Notes under the pieces: model-generated | Databases searched by the model: none | What the model saw: only the letters and a program-made list of their open reading frames with translations | Told to the model about the DNA's origin: nothing | Made by a program: the position numbers and the translations under genes | Shown: positions 17,473 to 27,541 of the stretch, one piece after another | How the letters are laid out: every line of letters starts with the position of its first letter | Position numbering within the stretch: the first letter of the stretch is position 1 | NCBI GenBank assembly: GCA_024401295.1 | Contig: JAKSLG010000005.1 | Span: forward strand, 1 to 64,000 | Source of the DNA: Bacteroidales bacterium | GTDB lineage: Bacteria > Bacteroidota > Bacteroidia > Bacteroidales > Marinilabiliaceae | Direction: 5' to 3' | DNA: 64,000 nucleotides

Positions 17473-17503
17473 CAAAATTAGGAATTATGCACAATTCTGC
17501 AAA
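17473..17503 (-). promoter_or_regulatory. Promoter of the coiled-coil/bioD/pyrE operon
   Basis: Minus-strand TTTG (17503-17500), N19, TAATTTTG (17480-17473): exact consensus. It probably drives the genes from 17430 down to 12282, which have small gaps and no obvious internal terminator. Confidence 0.8.
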
Positions 17504-17651
17504 CATACATGATATATATGTTTACGCAGCAGGCAATAAAATGGTTCTTTCCGGCATTGCACAAGAGAACAAAAATTCAGCCTTTTTATCGGATATCAAT
17601 GTCCTCCGGACATTTCATGGACAAATATCATTCCATAGTTTCTGAAAAAAC

Positions 17652-17690
17652 AAAAAAACTGCGGGCGTGCTCCTAAGAACACGCCCGCAG
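17652..17690 (-). terminator. Intrinsic terminator after the outer-membrane protein gene
   Basis: Perfect 11-base stem CTGCGGGCGTG / CACGCCCGCAG followed on the minus strand by T7. Confidence 0.88.
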
Positions 17691-17723
17691 AAATCAATAA
17701 CTCAATATTCTAAAAAATGAACT

Positions 17724-18545
17724 TTAGAATCTGAAACCAAGTTTCAGGCATGGGTTTGAGAGGAATTTCATCGCATGGTGATTAGCCTTGTACGTCTGAA
17801 AACCTGTTGGACCAACCTGATAGATTGAATACTGGTAAGCTACTGGAGAGACCTCGATACCGATTACGAGACCACAGTTTGTCTGAGCTGCAATACCGCC
17901 CACGAGAGCGCCCTGAATGCCCATTACCTGACCTGCCTGTGACTGTACTTTGTACAATACCTCTGATCCATCCTGATCACCTACGTAAGGATTGGAAGTC
18001 TGAATGCGAGCCATCTGATAACCAACAGTTGCACCTGCATAGGCGTTCATGTTGTTGTTTCTGCCAACACGGAAGTGATAGTCACCACCTACGTTAGCCT
18101 GAAGGTTCGACTGCAGACGTCCCTGGATGTAGCGCTGCGCTGGAACTGCTACTGGCTTCGATGCAACACCCTCAACATAGTCCTTCGAAGGAGTTACGTT
18201 GATGTTCATTGCGAACGACAAGTTCACGTCGATATTTGGAGCCAAGAAATAACGTCCCTGGATACCAGCCATGTTCATGATGTTGTTCACACCAACCTGC
18301 GAGAGGTTGAGGTACAAACCTGGATCTTCTGACTGGCTGCTTCCATACGCGTAGCCTAATCCTGTACCTGGGGTGTCGCTTGTGTTGTCATACTCTGGGA
18401 GAAGGTAGATGTTCTGATTGTTCTGCTGGAACATCGTACCATTACCAAGTATGAGCGAGACCTCGATATTTCCTGCTTCCTGAGCCATGGCACATGGTGC
18501 CACAGCAAGGAGGAGGGATGTTAGGACTTTGCTAATACGTTTCAT
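17724..18545 (-). CDS. Outer-membrane beta-barrel protein
   Basis: A 273-aa protein with a cleavable signal peptide (cleavage near AMAQ, residue 21). The mature chain alternates short hydrophobic strands with Asn/Gly-rich turns and ends in LKLGFRF, with a terminal Phe typical of BAM-assembled porin-like proteins. No specific family was recognised. It follows a coiled-coil lipoprotein gene by 41 bases and shares its terminator, so the two may act together in the outer membrane. Confidence 0.7.
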   Translation of the reverse strand: MKRISKVLTSLLLAVAPCAMAQEAGNIEVSLILGNGTMFQQNNQNIYLLPEYDNTSDTPGTGLGYAYGSSQSEDPGLYLNLSQVGVNNIMNMAGIQGRYFLAPNIDVNLSFAMNINVTPSKDYVEGVASKPVAVPAQRYIQGRLQSNLQANVGGDYHFRVGRNNNMNAYAGATVGYQMARIQTSNPYVGDQDGSEVLYKVQSQAGQVMGIQGALVGGIAAQTNCGLVIGIEVSPVAYQYSIYQVGPTGFQTYKANHHAMKFLSNPCLKLGFRF

Positions 18546-18586
18546 TAAATTCGTTTTTTATACGAGATTCTGATTACACCCGTAAA

Positions 18587-19705
18587 TTACTTGTAAGCTG
18601 CAACTGTTGCATCATAAACAGCCTTCAACTGAGCTGCCTGAGCCTTAGCCTCTTCGAGGTCAATCTTAGCCTTGTCGAGTTTATCTTCTGCTGCATCTAC
18701 AGAAGTCCACGAACCATTCTTGAGCTGCTCAACAGCAACCTTAGCATCATCAACCTTCTTCTGGAGTGAATTGAAGATCTTCTCAACATTTGCCTCTGTA
18801 AGACCACCAGTGATAGACTCTGTTGCGATTGTTGTAAGATAAGTATTATATGCTGTCTTCTCTGCACTAAGAGAACTCTCCTGCTTAGCGATGCTTGAGA
18901 TCTGGTCTGCAAGATCAGACAACAATGCAGCATCTGCATCAGTACCCTTAGCAGCTTCAATGTCTTTCTTAGCATTAAGAGCAGCCTTCTTAACCTTCAA
19001 AGATTCAAGCTTAGTGTCAATTTCATCACACTTCTTTGCATATGCTTCAACATCAGTGCCAACAGACTTAGCGTCTGCAAGAGCCTTCTCAGCAGCCTTC
19101 AAATCTGTTTCCTTCTCAACGATAGCTGCAGCAATAACTACAGGTGTAGTTTCTTCGGTCTTTGGATTAAGCTTTGCATCAGCGAGTTCAACTTCAGCCT
19201 TAGCTACTTCAGCTTCCTTCTCGATAACTGCCTTCTGTGCCTTAGCATACAATGTGTAAACACCCTTAGTACCATCATAGAGAGCTTCGTAAAGACCATT
19301 GCCAATGATCAAAGCATTGTCAGCCATCTTTTTCTTGGCATTCTTTATAGCCTCGTCAAGATCAGCGAGAGCTGACTGCAAAGCCTTTTCTTTTGCAGCG
19401 GTTGTTGCCTTCTTATCTGCCAATGAAGCAGCCAAATCCTCAGCAGCCAAACCCTGCTCCTTAGCGAGAGCGATCTTCTTACTCTCGAGTGTTACTTCCT
19501 CTTCTGCAGCAAGGAATTCCTGCTTAGCAGCTTCTGCCTTTCTGTAGAGTGCATCCATCTCAACCTTGTGAGCATTTGCAATGATTTCCTCAGCCTTTGC
19601 GTTACGCAAGTTTGCTACGCTTTCTGGCTCTTCGTTGTCGATACAGCTTGTCATGCCCATTGAGAGAGCAACAAGAGCTGATACATAAAGAACTTTCTTG
19701 TTCAT
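18587..19705 (-). CDS. Coiled-coil lipoprotein
   Basis: A 372-aa lipoprotein with lipobox MTSC (Cys21). The mature chain (about residues 30-372) is a long Ala/Glu/Lys-rich coiled coil with many heptads, for example EAAKQEFLAAEEEVTLESKK and DKAKIDLEEAKAQAAQLKAV. It most likely extends from the membrane as a rod. There is no enzymatic motif. It forms a two-gene unit with the downstream beta-barrel protein. Its upstream region has direct repeats (19829-19908). Confidence 0.7.
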   Translation of the reverse strand: MNKKVLYVSALVALSMGMTSCIDNEEPESVANLRNAKAEEIIANAHKVEMDALYRKAEAAKQEFLAAEEEVTLESKKIALAKEQGLAAEDLAASLADKKATTAAKEKALQSALADLDEAIKNAKKKMADNALIIGNGLYEALYDGTKGVYTLYAKAQKAVIEKEAEVAKAEVELADAKLNPKTEETTPVVIAAAIVEKETDLKAAEKALADAKSVGTDVEAYAKKCDEIDTKLESLKVKKAALNAKKDIEAAKGTDADAALLSDLADQISSIAKQESSLSAEKTAYNTYLTTIATESITGGLTEANVEKIFNSLQKKVDDAKVAVEQLKNGSWTSVDAAEDKLDKAKIDLEEAKAQAAQLKAVYDATVAAYK

Positions 19706-19828
19706 TTTTTTTCTAATTGATTTAATTAATTTTTAAATAGTGCAAGACATTGTTGTTTTGCGATTACAAAGTTCCGAAAAATGATTTTTTGCCACCAACA
19801 AATCATCCATTTTTTTGACGAAAATCAC

Positions 19829-19908
19829 CCAACTGGTGACGAACGGCGCAAAAAAAGTGACGAACGGCGATTTTTGCCAAACCAACTGGTGACGAACGGC
19901 GCAAAAAA
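19829..19908. repeat. Direct repeats upstream of the lipoprotein gene
   Basis: CCAACTGGTGACGAACGGCG followed by an A run occurs at 19829-19856 and again at 19882-19908. A partial third copy, GTGACGAACGGCGA, lies between them at 19857-19870. The block is intergenic, between the lipoprotein start and the FKBP terminator. Confidence 0.75.
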
Positions 19909-19920
19909 GGAGACGAGAGA

Positions 19921-19956
19921 AAAAGAAAAATCCCCTGCGAAACGATTCGCAGAGGA
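19921..19956 (-). terminator. Intrinsic terminator after the FKBP genes
   Basis: CTGCGAA / TTCGCAG stem with a tight loop, followed on the minus strand by TTTTTC. It lies just downstream of the FKBP lipoprotein stop. Confidence 0.7.
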
Positions 19957-19983
19957 CTATACATATATTATATAAGGATTTTT

Positions 19984-20802
19984 TTACTCAGCGATCTCGA
20001 CAAGTTCAATGTCGAAGATGAGGGCAGAGTTGCCAGGGATATTCTCGCCGGCACCACGCTCGCCATAGCCAAGCTCAGAAGGGATATAGATTGTCCATTT
20101 TGAACCTACAGGCATGAGCTGAAGAGCTTCAGTCCAACCCCTGATTACGCCGTTGAGACCGAGAGTTACAGGCTCGCCGCCATGATTGTCTGTCGAGTCG
20201 AACACAGTTCCGTCGATGAGCTTGCCCGTGTAGAGAACCTTCACGCGATCTGTTGCAGCAGGTTTCTTGCCAGTTCCCATTGTGACAACTTCATACTGAA
20301 GGCCACTCTCCGTAACAGTAACACCTTCGCGCTTTGCGTTCTCAGCCAAGAAATTCAAGCCATCAGCGAGACACTTCTGAGCCTTTTCCTGACGCTCAGC
20401 TTCCTTGCGTGCGCGAACTTCGTTGAACTTCGACTGGCAGATTGAGTTTGCCATTGTCTCGTCAATCTGACCTTCACCCTTTACGAGAGTTGTGTGGAAG
20501 CCATAGTAGAATGCTTCGAGGCTGATTGTATCGAACTGCTCCTTGCGAGCTGCGAGATAATCGTCAACGAGCTTGCTGTTAGCAAACGCATTTGAGAACT
20601 TAGCGAAGTCGAGGGTATCGAAAGGAATGCGAGCCATTGCCTGGTGGAAACCCTTTGCCTCGAAAAGGCCAAGGCAGTAGCTGACGCTATCAACTTCGTT
20701 GGCGAGCTTGCACTTGCCTACATAGTTTTTCTGGCAAGAAGTTGCCATGAATGCTGCAACTGCGAAAGATGCAACAACAGCGATTTTAGAAACAAATTTC
20801 AT
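19984..20802 (-). CDS. FKBP-type peptidyl-prolyl isomerase, lipoprotein
   Basis: A 272-aa periplasm-facing lipoprotein (lipobox ATSC) that should speed cis-trans isomerisation at prolines during folding of exported proteins. The N-terminal helical region (about 30-150) is of FkpA/Mip dimerisation type. The C-terminal FKBP domain shows VKVLYTGKLIDGTVFDST, VIRGWTEALQLMPVGSKWTI and the loop LGYGERGAGENIPGNSALIF. It follows a second FKBP gene by 28 bases; the two probably form one operon. Confidence 0.9.
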   Translation of the reverse strand: MKFVSKIAVVASFAVAAFMATSCQKNYVGKCKLANEVDSVSYCLGLFEAKGFHQAMARIPFDTLDFAKFSNAFANSKLVDDYLAARKEQFDTISLEAFYYGFHTTLVKGEGQIDETMANSICQSKFNEVRARKEAERQEKAQKCLADGLNFLAENAKREGVTVTESGLQYEVVTMGTGKKPAATDRVKVLYTGKLIDGTVFDSTDNHGGEPVTLGLNGVIRGWTEALQLMPVGSKWTIYIPSELGYGERGAGENIPGNSALIFDIELVEIAE

Positions 20803-20830
20803 ATCCGAATTTTTTTATTGAATTTCTTAA

Positions 20831-21415
20831 TTAGAGAATCTCGAGCAATTCGACCTCGAAAATAAGAGTTGTGTATGGCGGGATAGACTCACCAGCGCCA
20901 CGTGCACCATATCCGAGATCATAAGGGATGAAAAGCTTCCACTTAGAGCCTACAGGCATGAGCTGAAGCGCCTCGACCCAACCCTGGATAACGCCATTGA
21001 CAGGGAAATCTGCTGGTTCACCGCGCTGAACAGAGCTGTCGAAAACAGTTCCGTCGATGAGTGTGCCATGATAGTGGCAACGAACCTTGTCTGTAGCCTT
21101 TGGCTTCTTGCCATTGCCTTCGCGCATGATTTCATACTGAAGACCGCTTGGAAGTGTGACAACCTCCTTGCGTTCCTTGTTTGCAGCGAGGAATGCGGCT
21201 CCGTCTTCCATATTCTGCTTAGCCTGGCTCTGCTGAAGTTCTGTGAAGAACTTATTGAGGATTGGACCTACTTCCTTTGGATCGACTTCAGGCTTTGCTC
21301 CACTGAGCACAGCGTCGATACCTTCTGCGAAAGCCTTGCTGTCGAGGCTCTTCAGACCAGACTGCTTGAGCTGGGCGGCGATATTCATGCCAAGGGCATA
21401 ACTAACTTTTCTCAT
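20831..21415 (-). CDS. FKBP-type peptidyl-prolyl isomerase (FklB/Mip-like)
   Basis: A 194-aa protein without a signal peptide, beginning MRKVSYALGMNIAAQLKQSG, the N-terminal dimerisation helices of the FklB/FkpA group. The FKBP domain (about 90-194) has VRCHYHGTLIDGTVFDSSVQ, VIQGWVEALQLMPVGSKWKL and LGYGARGAGESIPPYTTLIF. It is a likely cytoplasmic partner of the lipoprotein paralogue encoded just downstream; the FKBP domains are clearly related, suggesting duplication. Confidence 0.9.
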   Translation of the reverse strand: MRKVSYALGMNIAAQLKQSGLKSLDSKAFAEGIDAVLSGAKPEVDPKEVGPILNKFFTELQQSQAKQNMEDGAAFLAANKERKEVVTLPSGLQYEIMREGNGKKPKATDKVRCHYHGTLIDGTVFDSSVQRGEPADFPVNGVIQGWVEALQLMPVGSKWKLFIPYDLGYGARGAGESIPPYTTLIFEVELLEIL

Positions 21416-21417
21416 TT

Positions 21418-21530
21418 ATGTTTTAGGTTTTAAGTTCTAAGTTGTAAGCCTTAAGTTGTAAGTTGTAAGTTTTGAGTTTTGAGTTTATAAACTCTCAGCT
21501 ACAAGCTCTCAACTCTCTGCTATATCATGT
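21418..21530. repeat. Degenerate 7-base tandem repeats with an inverted continuation
   Basis: From about 21420 the sequence falls into 7-base units of the type TTGTAAG/TTTTAAG/TTTTGAG (about nine). It passes through the palindrome GAGTTTATAAACTC (21481-21494) and continues as roughly the reverse complement (ACTCTCA, GCTACAA, GCTCTCA). The block can fold into a long imperfect hairpin. It lies just upstream of the FKBP genes. Confidence 0.65.
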
Positions 21531-21708
21531 GCATTCGAGGTTAATCATGAGCCTGAGCAAACAAACAGGACTCAAGAAATAGCCTGAATCGGCTGCGTGA
21601 AGCAACAGATGGAGCACATATCTGGTGCGAAGTTACAACATTATTGCGAATTAGAGCAAAAAAAAGAGTCATCTATCTACATTATCAATCCACTAATGAA
21701 TGCAGACA

Positions 21709-21891
21709 AAAAAAAAAGCTGCCCCGAAACGAGACAGCCAAACAATCAATTTTCCAATTAACTAATGATTTCAATTAACCCGAACAACCTGTTTACACTT
21801 GTTTTTTGGCTAATAATAAGAGCTTTACACTGATAGACTTATTAGTCGTTTGACATAGATTATTTTGATAGATTGTTGTCAGTATTGATAG
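21709..21891 (-). ncRNA. Candidate small RNA in the FKBP-mutS gap
   Basis: A minus-strand promoter-like pair is followed about 180 bases later by a strong intrinsic terminator: GCTGTCTCG / CGGGGCAGC (nine pairs with two wobbles, 3-base loop) then T10. No credible open reading frame lies between. An internal hairpin (CTAATAATAAG with CTTATTAG, about 21808-21845) also suggests a structured transcript. Readthrough from mutS is an alternative. The rest of the 860-base gap, 21900-22140, shows nothing recognisable. Confidence 0.4.
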
Positions 21892-21897
21892 ACAATG

Positions 21898-21928
21898 CAA
21901 AGTTATGAATGCCTATCCAAGGAGCAGA
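21898..21928 (-). promoter_or_regulatory. Promoter of the candidate small RNA
   Basis: Minus strand TCTG (21928-21925), N19, TAACTTTG (21905-21898). The -7 box is an exact consensus match and the -33 box matches three of four positions. Confidence 0.45.
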
Positions 21929-22146
21929 ACCGCGCGGTTATAATTTGCGGAACAATTTGTTATATGACCAAAAAGTTTCATTCGAGTATCATTCACAGAC
22001 ACATTTACTTACGATTATATCCACCATTTATTAATAAAACGACAATAACCTAGTTGGATTTATCTCGTAGAACGGGAAAGAATGTGTGGAAATGGTTCAA
22101 GCAATGGCCAACATAGAATGAACAAAAGTCACTTTATTGGAAATAA

Positions 22147-22262
22147 AGGAGCACGATTAACATTTATGACAATGCTCCTTCTGCAAAAAAACAGAAAATA
22201 GCTTTTTCATATAAGAAGAGTTCGCCCGACCTCCGCAAATGGAAGTGGGCGAACTCTATTTT
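22147..22262. terminator. Two hairpins downstream of mutS
   Basis: GAGTTCGCCC / GGGCGAACTC (22218-22256) is a perfect 10-base stem with a T-rich stretch on the plus side only. A second hairpin, AAGGAGCA / TGCTCCTT, lies at 22146-22180. They probably end or protect the mutS transcript, although the T tract favours the other strand. Confidence 0.5.
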
Positions 22263-22274
22263 TTATCTCTACTG

Positions 22275-24890
22275 TTATTTCACGCCAATAAGTCTTTTGA
22301 TATCGTTGAGCTTATTGAGCGCTTCAAGTGGTGTCAAGTTATTGATATCGAGACCTTGTATTTCGTCACGGATCTGGCTCAAGACAGGATCGTCCAACTG
22401 AAAGAAGCTCAACTGCATTCCCGGCTCAATTGTTTCGGTGGCAGCCGCCTGGCCATTTCCCTGATGAGCATTCTCGAGCTGGCGAAGAATTTCGCCTGCG
22501 CGGCTCACGACGACCTTTGGCATGCCGGCAAGCTTAGCCACATGAATACCGAAACTATGCTCGCTACCGCCTTCGACAAGCTTGCGCATGAAAATCACCT
22601 TGCCGTCAATCTCCTTGACCGAGACATTGAAATTGCGTATGCGGCCATATTTTTCCTGCATTTCGTTGAGCTCGTGATAGTGCGTTGCGAAGAGCGTCTT
22701 GGCTTGCGCACGCTCATTGTTGTGGAGATATTCAACAATGGACCATGCGAGTGAGATGCCATCGTATGTGCTCGTGCCACGGCCCAATTCATCGAAAAGG
22801 ACGAGGCTTCGTGGCGTCACGTTGTTGAGGATATTGGCAGCCTCCGTCATCTCGACCATGAACGTAGATTCGCCTTGCGAGATATTATCGCTTGCTCCGA
22901 CACGTGTAAAAATCTTATCAACGATGCCGATATGTGCCTCTGTTGCAGGGACAAACGAACCTATCTGCGCCATCAAAACGATGAGCGCCGTCTGGCGAAG
23001 CAAAGCACTCTTGCCGGCCATATTCGGACCGGTAATGATGATGATCTGCTGTTCACGACGATCGAGATGTATGCTGTTGGCAATATAGCTCTCGCCATCG
23101 GCCATCAGACGTTCGATGACAGGATGTCGGCCGTCGGTAATGTCAAGATCTTCGCCATCATTGACTTCCGGACGACAATAGCCATTTGCATCAGCAACAA
23201 TGCGGAACGACAAGAGCACATCAATCTCGGACAGTATCGAAGCATTGCGCTGTATCTCACCGAGACGTCCGCAGACATATAATATAAGGTCGTTGAAAAT
23301 CTGCTGCTCGAGACGCATGATGTTTTCGTCGGCGTGCAGAATCTTCTCTTCGTATTCCTTGAGTTCCGTTGTTATGTATCGTTCGGCATTGGCGAGCGTC
23401 TGTTTGCGAATCCACTCTTCCGGAACTTTGTCCTTGTGGGTATTACGCACCTCGATATAGTAGCCGAAGACATTGTTGAACCCGACTTTAAGACTCGTTA
23501 TTCCCGTCTCGTTGATGAGACGCTCCTGCATTTCATTGAGATAGTCCTTGCTCGACGAAGATATATGACGGAGCATATCAAGCTCTTCGTTGACGCCATT
23601 GGCAATGGCACCACCTTTGGCGATCGTTGTAGGAGCTTCGGGAGATATCTCATGCTCTATCCTTTCGCGCATCTCAATGCATTCACTGAGACTTGCCGCA
23701 AGGTCTCGCATGTGTTTAGCCGAAGAGTTCGAGAGCATCTGGCGAATTGGCGTAACTGAAAAAAGCGTTCGCTTGAGCTGAAGCATTTCACGCGGAGTGA
23801 TGCGCATCGTTGATGCCTTGCCAGCAAGTCGCTCAAGGTCACCGATCGAAGCCAGTATCTCGTCGAGTTGATCTCTATATGAACCATTCGCATCTTCATC
23901 TGTACCGAGCGACCATACAGAATCCAGACGATTTTCAATTATGTTTCTGTCTTTTTGCGGCAACGACATCCAACGTCGCAGCATACGCGCTCCCATTGGC
24001 GTGTGCGTCTTGTCCATGATGTCGAACAACGATGTTGTTCCGTCGATGCCTGAAGGGAAAAGCTCAAGATTCCTGACCGTAAACCTGTCAAGCCAGACGT
24101 AATTGTCGCCTTCGATACGCGTCAACTTGTTTATATGCTTGAGCCTGTCATGTTCCGTGATGTCAAGATAGTGCATTATTGCGCCTGCGGCTGTCGTACC
24201 AAGTGCGATACCTTCGACGCCAAAACCCTTAAGCGACTGCGTTTCGAATTGTTTTACAAGTCGCTGGCGAGCACTACTCGGCTCGAATGCCCAATCGTCA
24301 AAAGGATATGTGAGCCATTTTGTTCCGAAAAGTTCCATGAAAGCCTGACGCTTCCCTTTTTCATAGAGGACCTCCTTCGGTTTGAACGTTGCAAGAATTC
24401 TATCGGCATAATCGGCGCTACCCTCTCCGACAAGAAATTCGCCTGTTGAAATATCGAGAAAAGCTATGCCGACATTGTTGCGATCAATATGGACACAGCC
24501 AAGAAAATTATTTTCCTTGATTTCCAGGACATTATCGCTAATGGCCACACCCGGAGTCACAAGTTCCGTGATGCCTCGCTTGACGATGCCTTTTGCCATT
24601 TTCGGATCTTCAAGCTGATCACAAATGGCTACGCGCTGACCGGCTCTGACGAGTTTAGGCAGATAGGTCTCGAGCGCATGGTGAGGAAAACCAGCGAGTT
24701 CAACAGCAGAAGCATAGCCGTTATTGCGCGATGTCAGCGTGATACCGAGTATGCCAGACGTCTTTATGGCATCATCGCCAAACGTCTCGTAGAAATCACC
24801 CACACGAAACAGCAGAATGGCATCCGGATGCTTAGCCTTAATGCTGTTGTACTGCCCCATCAGCGAGTTGTCTTCTGTTGTTCGTGCCAT
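22275..24890 (-). CDS. mutS: DNA mismatch repair protein MutS
   Basis: Recognises mismatches and small loops and starts repair with MutL. The 871-aa length is normal for MutS1. The N-terminal mismatch-binding domain includes [10 protein letters not shown] with the conserved Phe-X-Glu wedge ([12 protein letters not shown]). The ATPase Walker A is [15 protein letters not shown], followed by [11 protein letters not shown] and the Walker B region [13 protein letters not shown]. It is the last gene of a cysS-holA-mutS run with gaps of 26 and 22 bases. Confidence 0.97.
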   Translation of the reverse strand: MARTTEDNSLMGQYNSIKAKHPDAILLFRVGDFYETFGDDAIKTSGILGITLTSRNNGYASAVELAGFPHHALETYLPKLVRAGQRVAICDQLEDPKMAKGIVKRGITELVTPGVAISDNVLEIKENNFLGCVHIDRNNVGIAFLDISTGEFLVGEGSADYADRILATFKPKEVLYEKGKRQAFMELFGTKWLTYPFDDWAFEPSSARQRLVKQFETQSLKGFGVEGIALGTTAAGAIMHYLDITEHDRLKHINKLTRIEGDNYVWLDRFTVRNLELFPSGIDGTTSLFDIMDKTHTPMGARMLRRWMSLPQKDRNIIENRLDSVWSLGTDEDANGSYRDQLDEILASIGDLERLAGKASTMRITPREMLQLKRTLFSVTPIRQMLSNSSAKHMRDLAASLSECIEMRERIEHEISPEAPTTIAKGGAIANGVNEELDMLRHISSSSKDYLNEMQERLINETGITSLKVGFNNVFGYYIEVRNTHKDKVPEEWIRKQTLANAERYITTELKEYEEKILHADENIMRLEQQIFNDLILYVCGRLGEIQRNASILSEIDVLLSFRIVADANGYCRPEVNDGEDLDITDGRHPVIERLMADGESYIANSIHLDRREQQIIIITGPNMAGKSALLRQTALIVLMAQIGSFVPATEAHIGIVDKIFTRVGASDNISQGESTFMVEMTEAANILNNVTPRSLVLFDELGRGTSTYDGISLAWSIVEYLHNNERAQAKTLFATHYHELNEMQEKYGRIRNFNVSVKEIDGKVIFMRKLVEGGSEHSFGIHVAKLAGMPKVVVSRAGEILRQLENAHQGNGQAAATETIEPGMQLSFFQLDDPVLSQIRDEIQGLDINNLTPLEALNKLNDIKRLIGVK

Positions 24891-24912
24891 ATCAATATAT
24901 GTTGATTATCAA

Positions 24913-25947
24913 TCAGTTCAATATTTTAAAAACAAGTTCCTGGAGCGCGTCGCCAGACGATATTTGCGGATAATTATAGCCCTTCGACTTCAAATCATAT
25001 TCACGCAAATAACCGATGATTGCAAGACATTTGCCCGCGCTGTATAATCTTGATGCCGGCTCATAGGTCTTGCGGATGACAAATTCCGATCTCTCGCCAA
25101 TTGCCGAAAGGATCTCATTTATGCTCTTGTTTTTCACATAGTGATAGTGAAAAAGCTTGGCAAATGTGCCATAGAGCGTAGCAACAACCATTTGAATCGG
25201 ATATTGCTTGTCGTTATTTCCAAAGACCTTGACAATACGGTTGACCTTAGCGACATTTCGCATCAGCAAAGCCGAACGAAGTTCAAGAATGTTATATTCG
25301 TTGCTGATGCCGACATGTTTTGTCACCATCTCGACGCTGATAGACTTCAAGCCTTCGCTTTCGCATACGATCTTGAGTTTCTCGACAGTAGCGGCAACTA
25401 CGGACATCTTTGCGCCGATGTGTTCAGCCATCAGTTCTGCCGCCTTCGGATCTATTCCGAGACCCTGTTCGCGTACGAATTGAGTCACGTAGGCCGGCAT
25501 CTGATCGTCCCATATCTTAGGCGAGACCATCGTACAACCGACTTTATCGATTGTCTTGAAGAGCTTGCCTCGCTTGTCAACCTCATCGTACTTGTAGCAA
25601 AGCACAAGAATGGTTGACTCCATCAGATGCTCCGCATATTTGGCAAAATCCTGAAAATGAGCCTTGTCGCCAGCATTCGTATTGAGTTCCTGAGCCTCCT
25701 TGACAATCACGAGACGTCTTTCGGCCATCATCGGATACTGCTCCGCCTCATGGATGATATCGACGACTTTGGCATCTTTGCCATAGAAGATTGTCTGGTT
25801 GAAAACCTTGTCTGCTTCGCTCAGGGCATTCTGCTCGATAAATGAGGCAACGGCATCGATATAATAAGGTTCCTCGCCCATGAGCAAGTATATCGGACGA
25901 TACTTGCCGCTGCGAAGCTCCGTCATTATATCATTATAAACCAGCAT
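24913..25947 (-). CDS. holA: DNA polymerase III subunit delta
   Basis: The clamp-loader subunit that opens the sliding clamp. The 344-aa protein begins MLVYNDIMTELRSGKYRPIY and has LMGEEPYYIDAVASFIEQNA and LVIVKEAQELN, standard for bacterial HolA. C-terminal helices include VVATLYGTFAKLFHYHYVK. It lies between cysS and mutS with short gaps, consistent with one transcript. Confidence 0.9.
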   Translation of the reverse strand: MLVYNDIMTELRSGKYRPIYLLMGEEPYYIDAVASFIEQNALSEADKVFNQTIFYGKDAKVVDIIHEAEQYPMMAERRLVIVKEAQELNTNAGDKAHFQDFAKYAEHLMESTILVLCYKYDEVDKRGKLFKTIDKVGCTMVSPKIWDDQMPAYVTQFVREQGLGIDPKAAELMAEHIGAKMSVVAATVEKLKIVCESEGLKSISVEMVTKHVGISNEYNILELRSALLMRNVAKVNRIVKVFGNNDKQYPIQMVVATLYGTFAKLFHYHYVKNKSINEILSAIGERSEFVIRKTYEPASRLYSAGKCLAIIGYLREYDLKSKGYNYPQISSGDALQELVFKILN

Positions 25948-25973
25948 CTTGTCTTATTATAAAAGCATCAATC

Positions 25974-27440
25974 TCAGAGTGACCACTCGAAGCCGTCTTT
26001 CGTGTCTTTCACATTGAAACCGAGAGCGGCCATCTCATTGCGGATCTTGTCGCTTGTAGCCCAATCTTTGTTCTGCTTTGCCTGCTGGCGAATGCTGAGC
26101 AGAAGGTCGATAGCCTTATGATAAGCCTCGTTGTTCGAGCCGTTTGCCTCTTCGATCTGAAGGCCGAGAATTTCGATTGCGAACGTATTGAACACGCTAC
26201 GCAATTCGTCAAGATCAGCCTGACTGATTGTGCCTTTGCCATCGCTGACAATATTGATTGCCTTAGCAGCTTCAAAAAGATTAGAAATAACAACCGGCGT
26301 ATTGAGATCGTCGAGCATCGCCTCTTCGCATTTCTCACGAAGATTACCTATTTCAACGGTCGATTTGTCGCTTGCCTTCAACTTCATCAGTCGTGCGTAT
26401 GCTTCAGCCATCTTCTGGAAGCCCTTTTCGGCAGCCTGCAAAGCCTCATTGCTGAAGTCAACTGTAGAACGATAATGTGCCTGAAGAATGAAGAAGCGGA
26501 TCGTCATCGGCGAATATGGCTGAGTGAGCAACTTGTGCGAGCCTGTGAAGAACTCGTCAAGCGTGATGAAGTTGCCGAGCGACTTACCCATTTTCTGACC
26601 ATTGATTGTGATCATATTATTGTGCATCCAATAGCGCACAGAATCGTGTCCGAGTGCAGCTGCCGACTGCGCAATTTCGCTCTCATGATGTGGGAAGACG
26701 AGGTCCATGCCGCCACCGTGAATATCGAATTCTTCACCGAGATACTTACAGCCCATTGCCGAGCACTCGATATGCCAGCCTGGGAAACCGTCGCTCCATG
26801 GCGATGGCCAACGCATAATATGCTCTGGCTGAGCCTTTTTCCACAACGCGAAGTCACACGTCTTGCGTTTTTCGCTCTGTCCGTCAAGTTCACGAGTCGT
26901 CTCGAGCATATCCTCAACCTTACGCTGAGAGAGCTTGCCATAGTGGAAATCCTTGCTGTATTTCTCAACGTCGAAATATACAGAGCCATTGCTCTCATAG
27001 GCATAACCCTTATCGAGAATCTTCTTGACAAACTCAATCTGCTCAATGATATGTCCCGACGCACGAGGTTCGATTGTTGGAGGAAGGACATTGAGCTTCT
27101 TCATTGCCTCATGGTAACGAAGAGTATAGTTCTGGACGACTTCCATTGGCTCAAGCTGCTCAAGACGAGCCTTCTTTGCAATCTTATCCTCGCCTTCGTC
27201 CGCATCATGCTCAAGGTGACCGACATCCGTGATATTGCGCACATAGCGTACCTTATAGCCTAAATTCAGAAGGAATCTATAAAGGATGTCAAATGTTATG
27301 GCAGGACGTGCATGGCCCAAATGGCCATCGCCATAAACCGTAGGACCGCATACATACATGCCGACGCGACCTTCAACGAGCGGACGAAACGCCTCCTTGC
27401 GGCGTGTCAGCGTATTATAAACCAAGAGTGTCTTATCCAT
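25974..27440 (-). CDS. cysS: Cysteinyl-tRNA synthetase
   Basis: Charges tRNA-Cys. The 488-aa class I synthetase shows the HIGH-type motif in [20 protein letters not shown], where the Cys also binds the active-site zinc, and the KMSKS-type motif as KMGKSLGNF. The zinc-site EHIMRW and WHIECSAM elements are present. The GQKMGKS variant (Gly for Ser) is a minor deviation. It is the first gene of the cysS-holA-mutS run. The upstream gap contains the small palindrome TTCGCA-N5-TGCGAA. Confidence 0.95.
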   Translation of the reverse strand: MDKTLLVYNTLTRRKEAFRPLVEGRVGMYVCGPTVYGDGHLGHARPAITFDILYRFLLNLGYKVRYVRNITDVGHLEHDADEGEDKIAKKARLEQLEPMEVVQNYTLRYHEAMKKLNVLPPTIEPRASGHIIEQIEFVKKILDKGYAYESNGSVYFDVEKYSKDFHYGKLSQRKVEDMLETTRELDGQSEKRKTCDFALWKKAQPEHIMRWPSPWSDGFPGWHIECSAMGCKYLGEEFDIHGGGMDLVFPHHESEIAQSAAALGHDSVRYWMHNNMITINGQKMGKSLGNFITLDEFFTGSHKLLTQPYSPMTIRFFILQAHYRSTVDFSNEALQAAEKGFQKMAEAYARLMKLKASDKSTVEIGNLREKCEEAMLDDLNTPVVISNLFEAAKAINIVSDGKGTISQADLDELRSVFNTFAIEILGLQIEEANGSNNEAYHKAIDLLLSIRQQAKQNKDWATSDKIRNEMAALGFNVKDTKDGFEWSL

Positions 27441-27541
27441 TTTCTTTATATATTTTCACAGCACAATGCTCTTCGCACGGCATATGTCTTTTGTTACAAT
27501 TATTCTTGTTCGCAGAACTTGCGAATGTATGATATTTTTAG

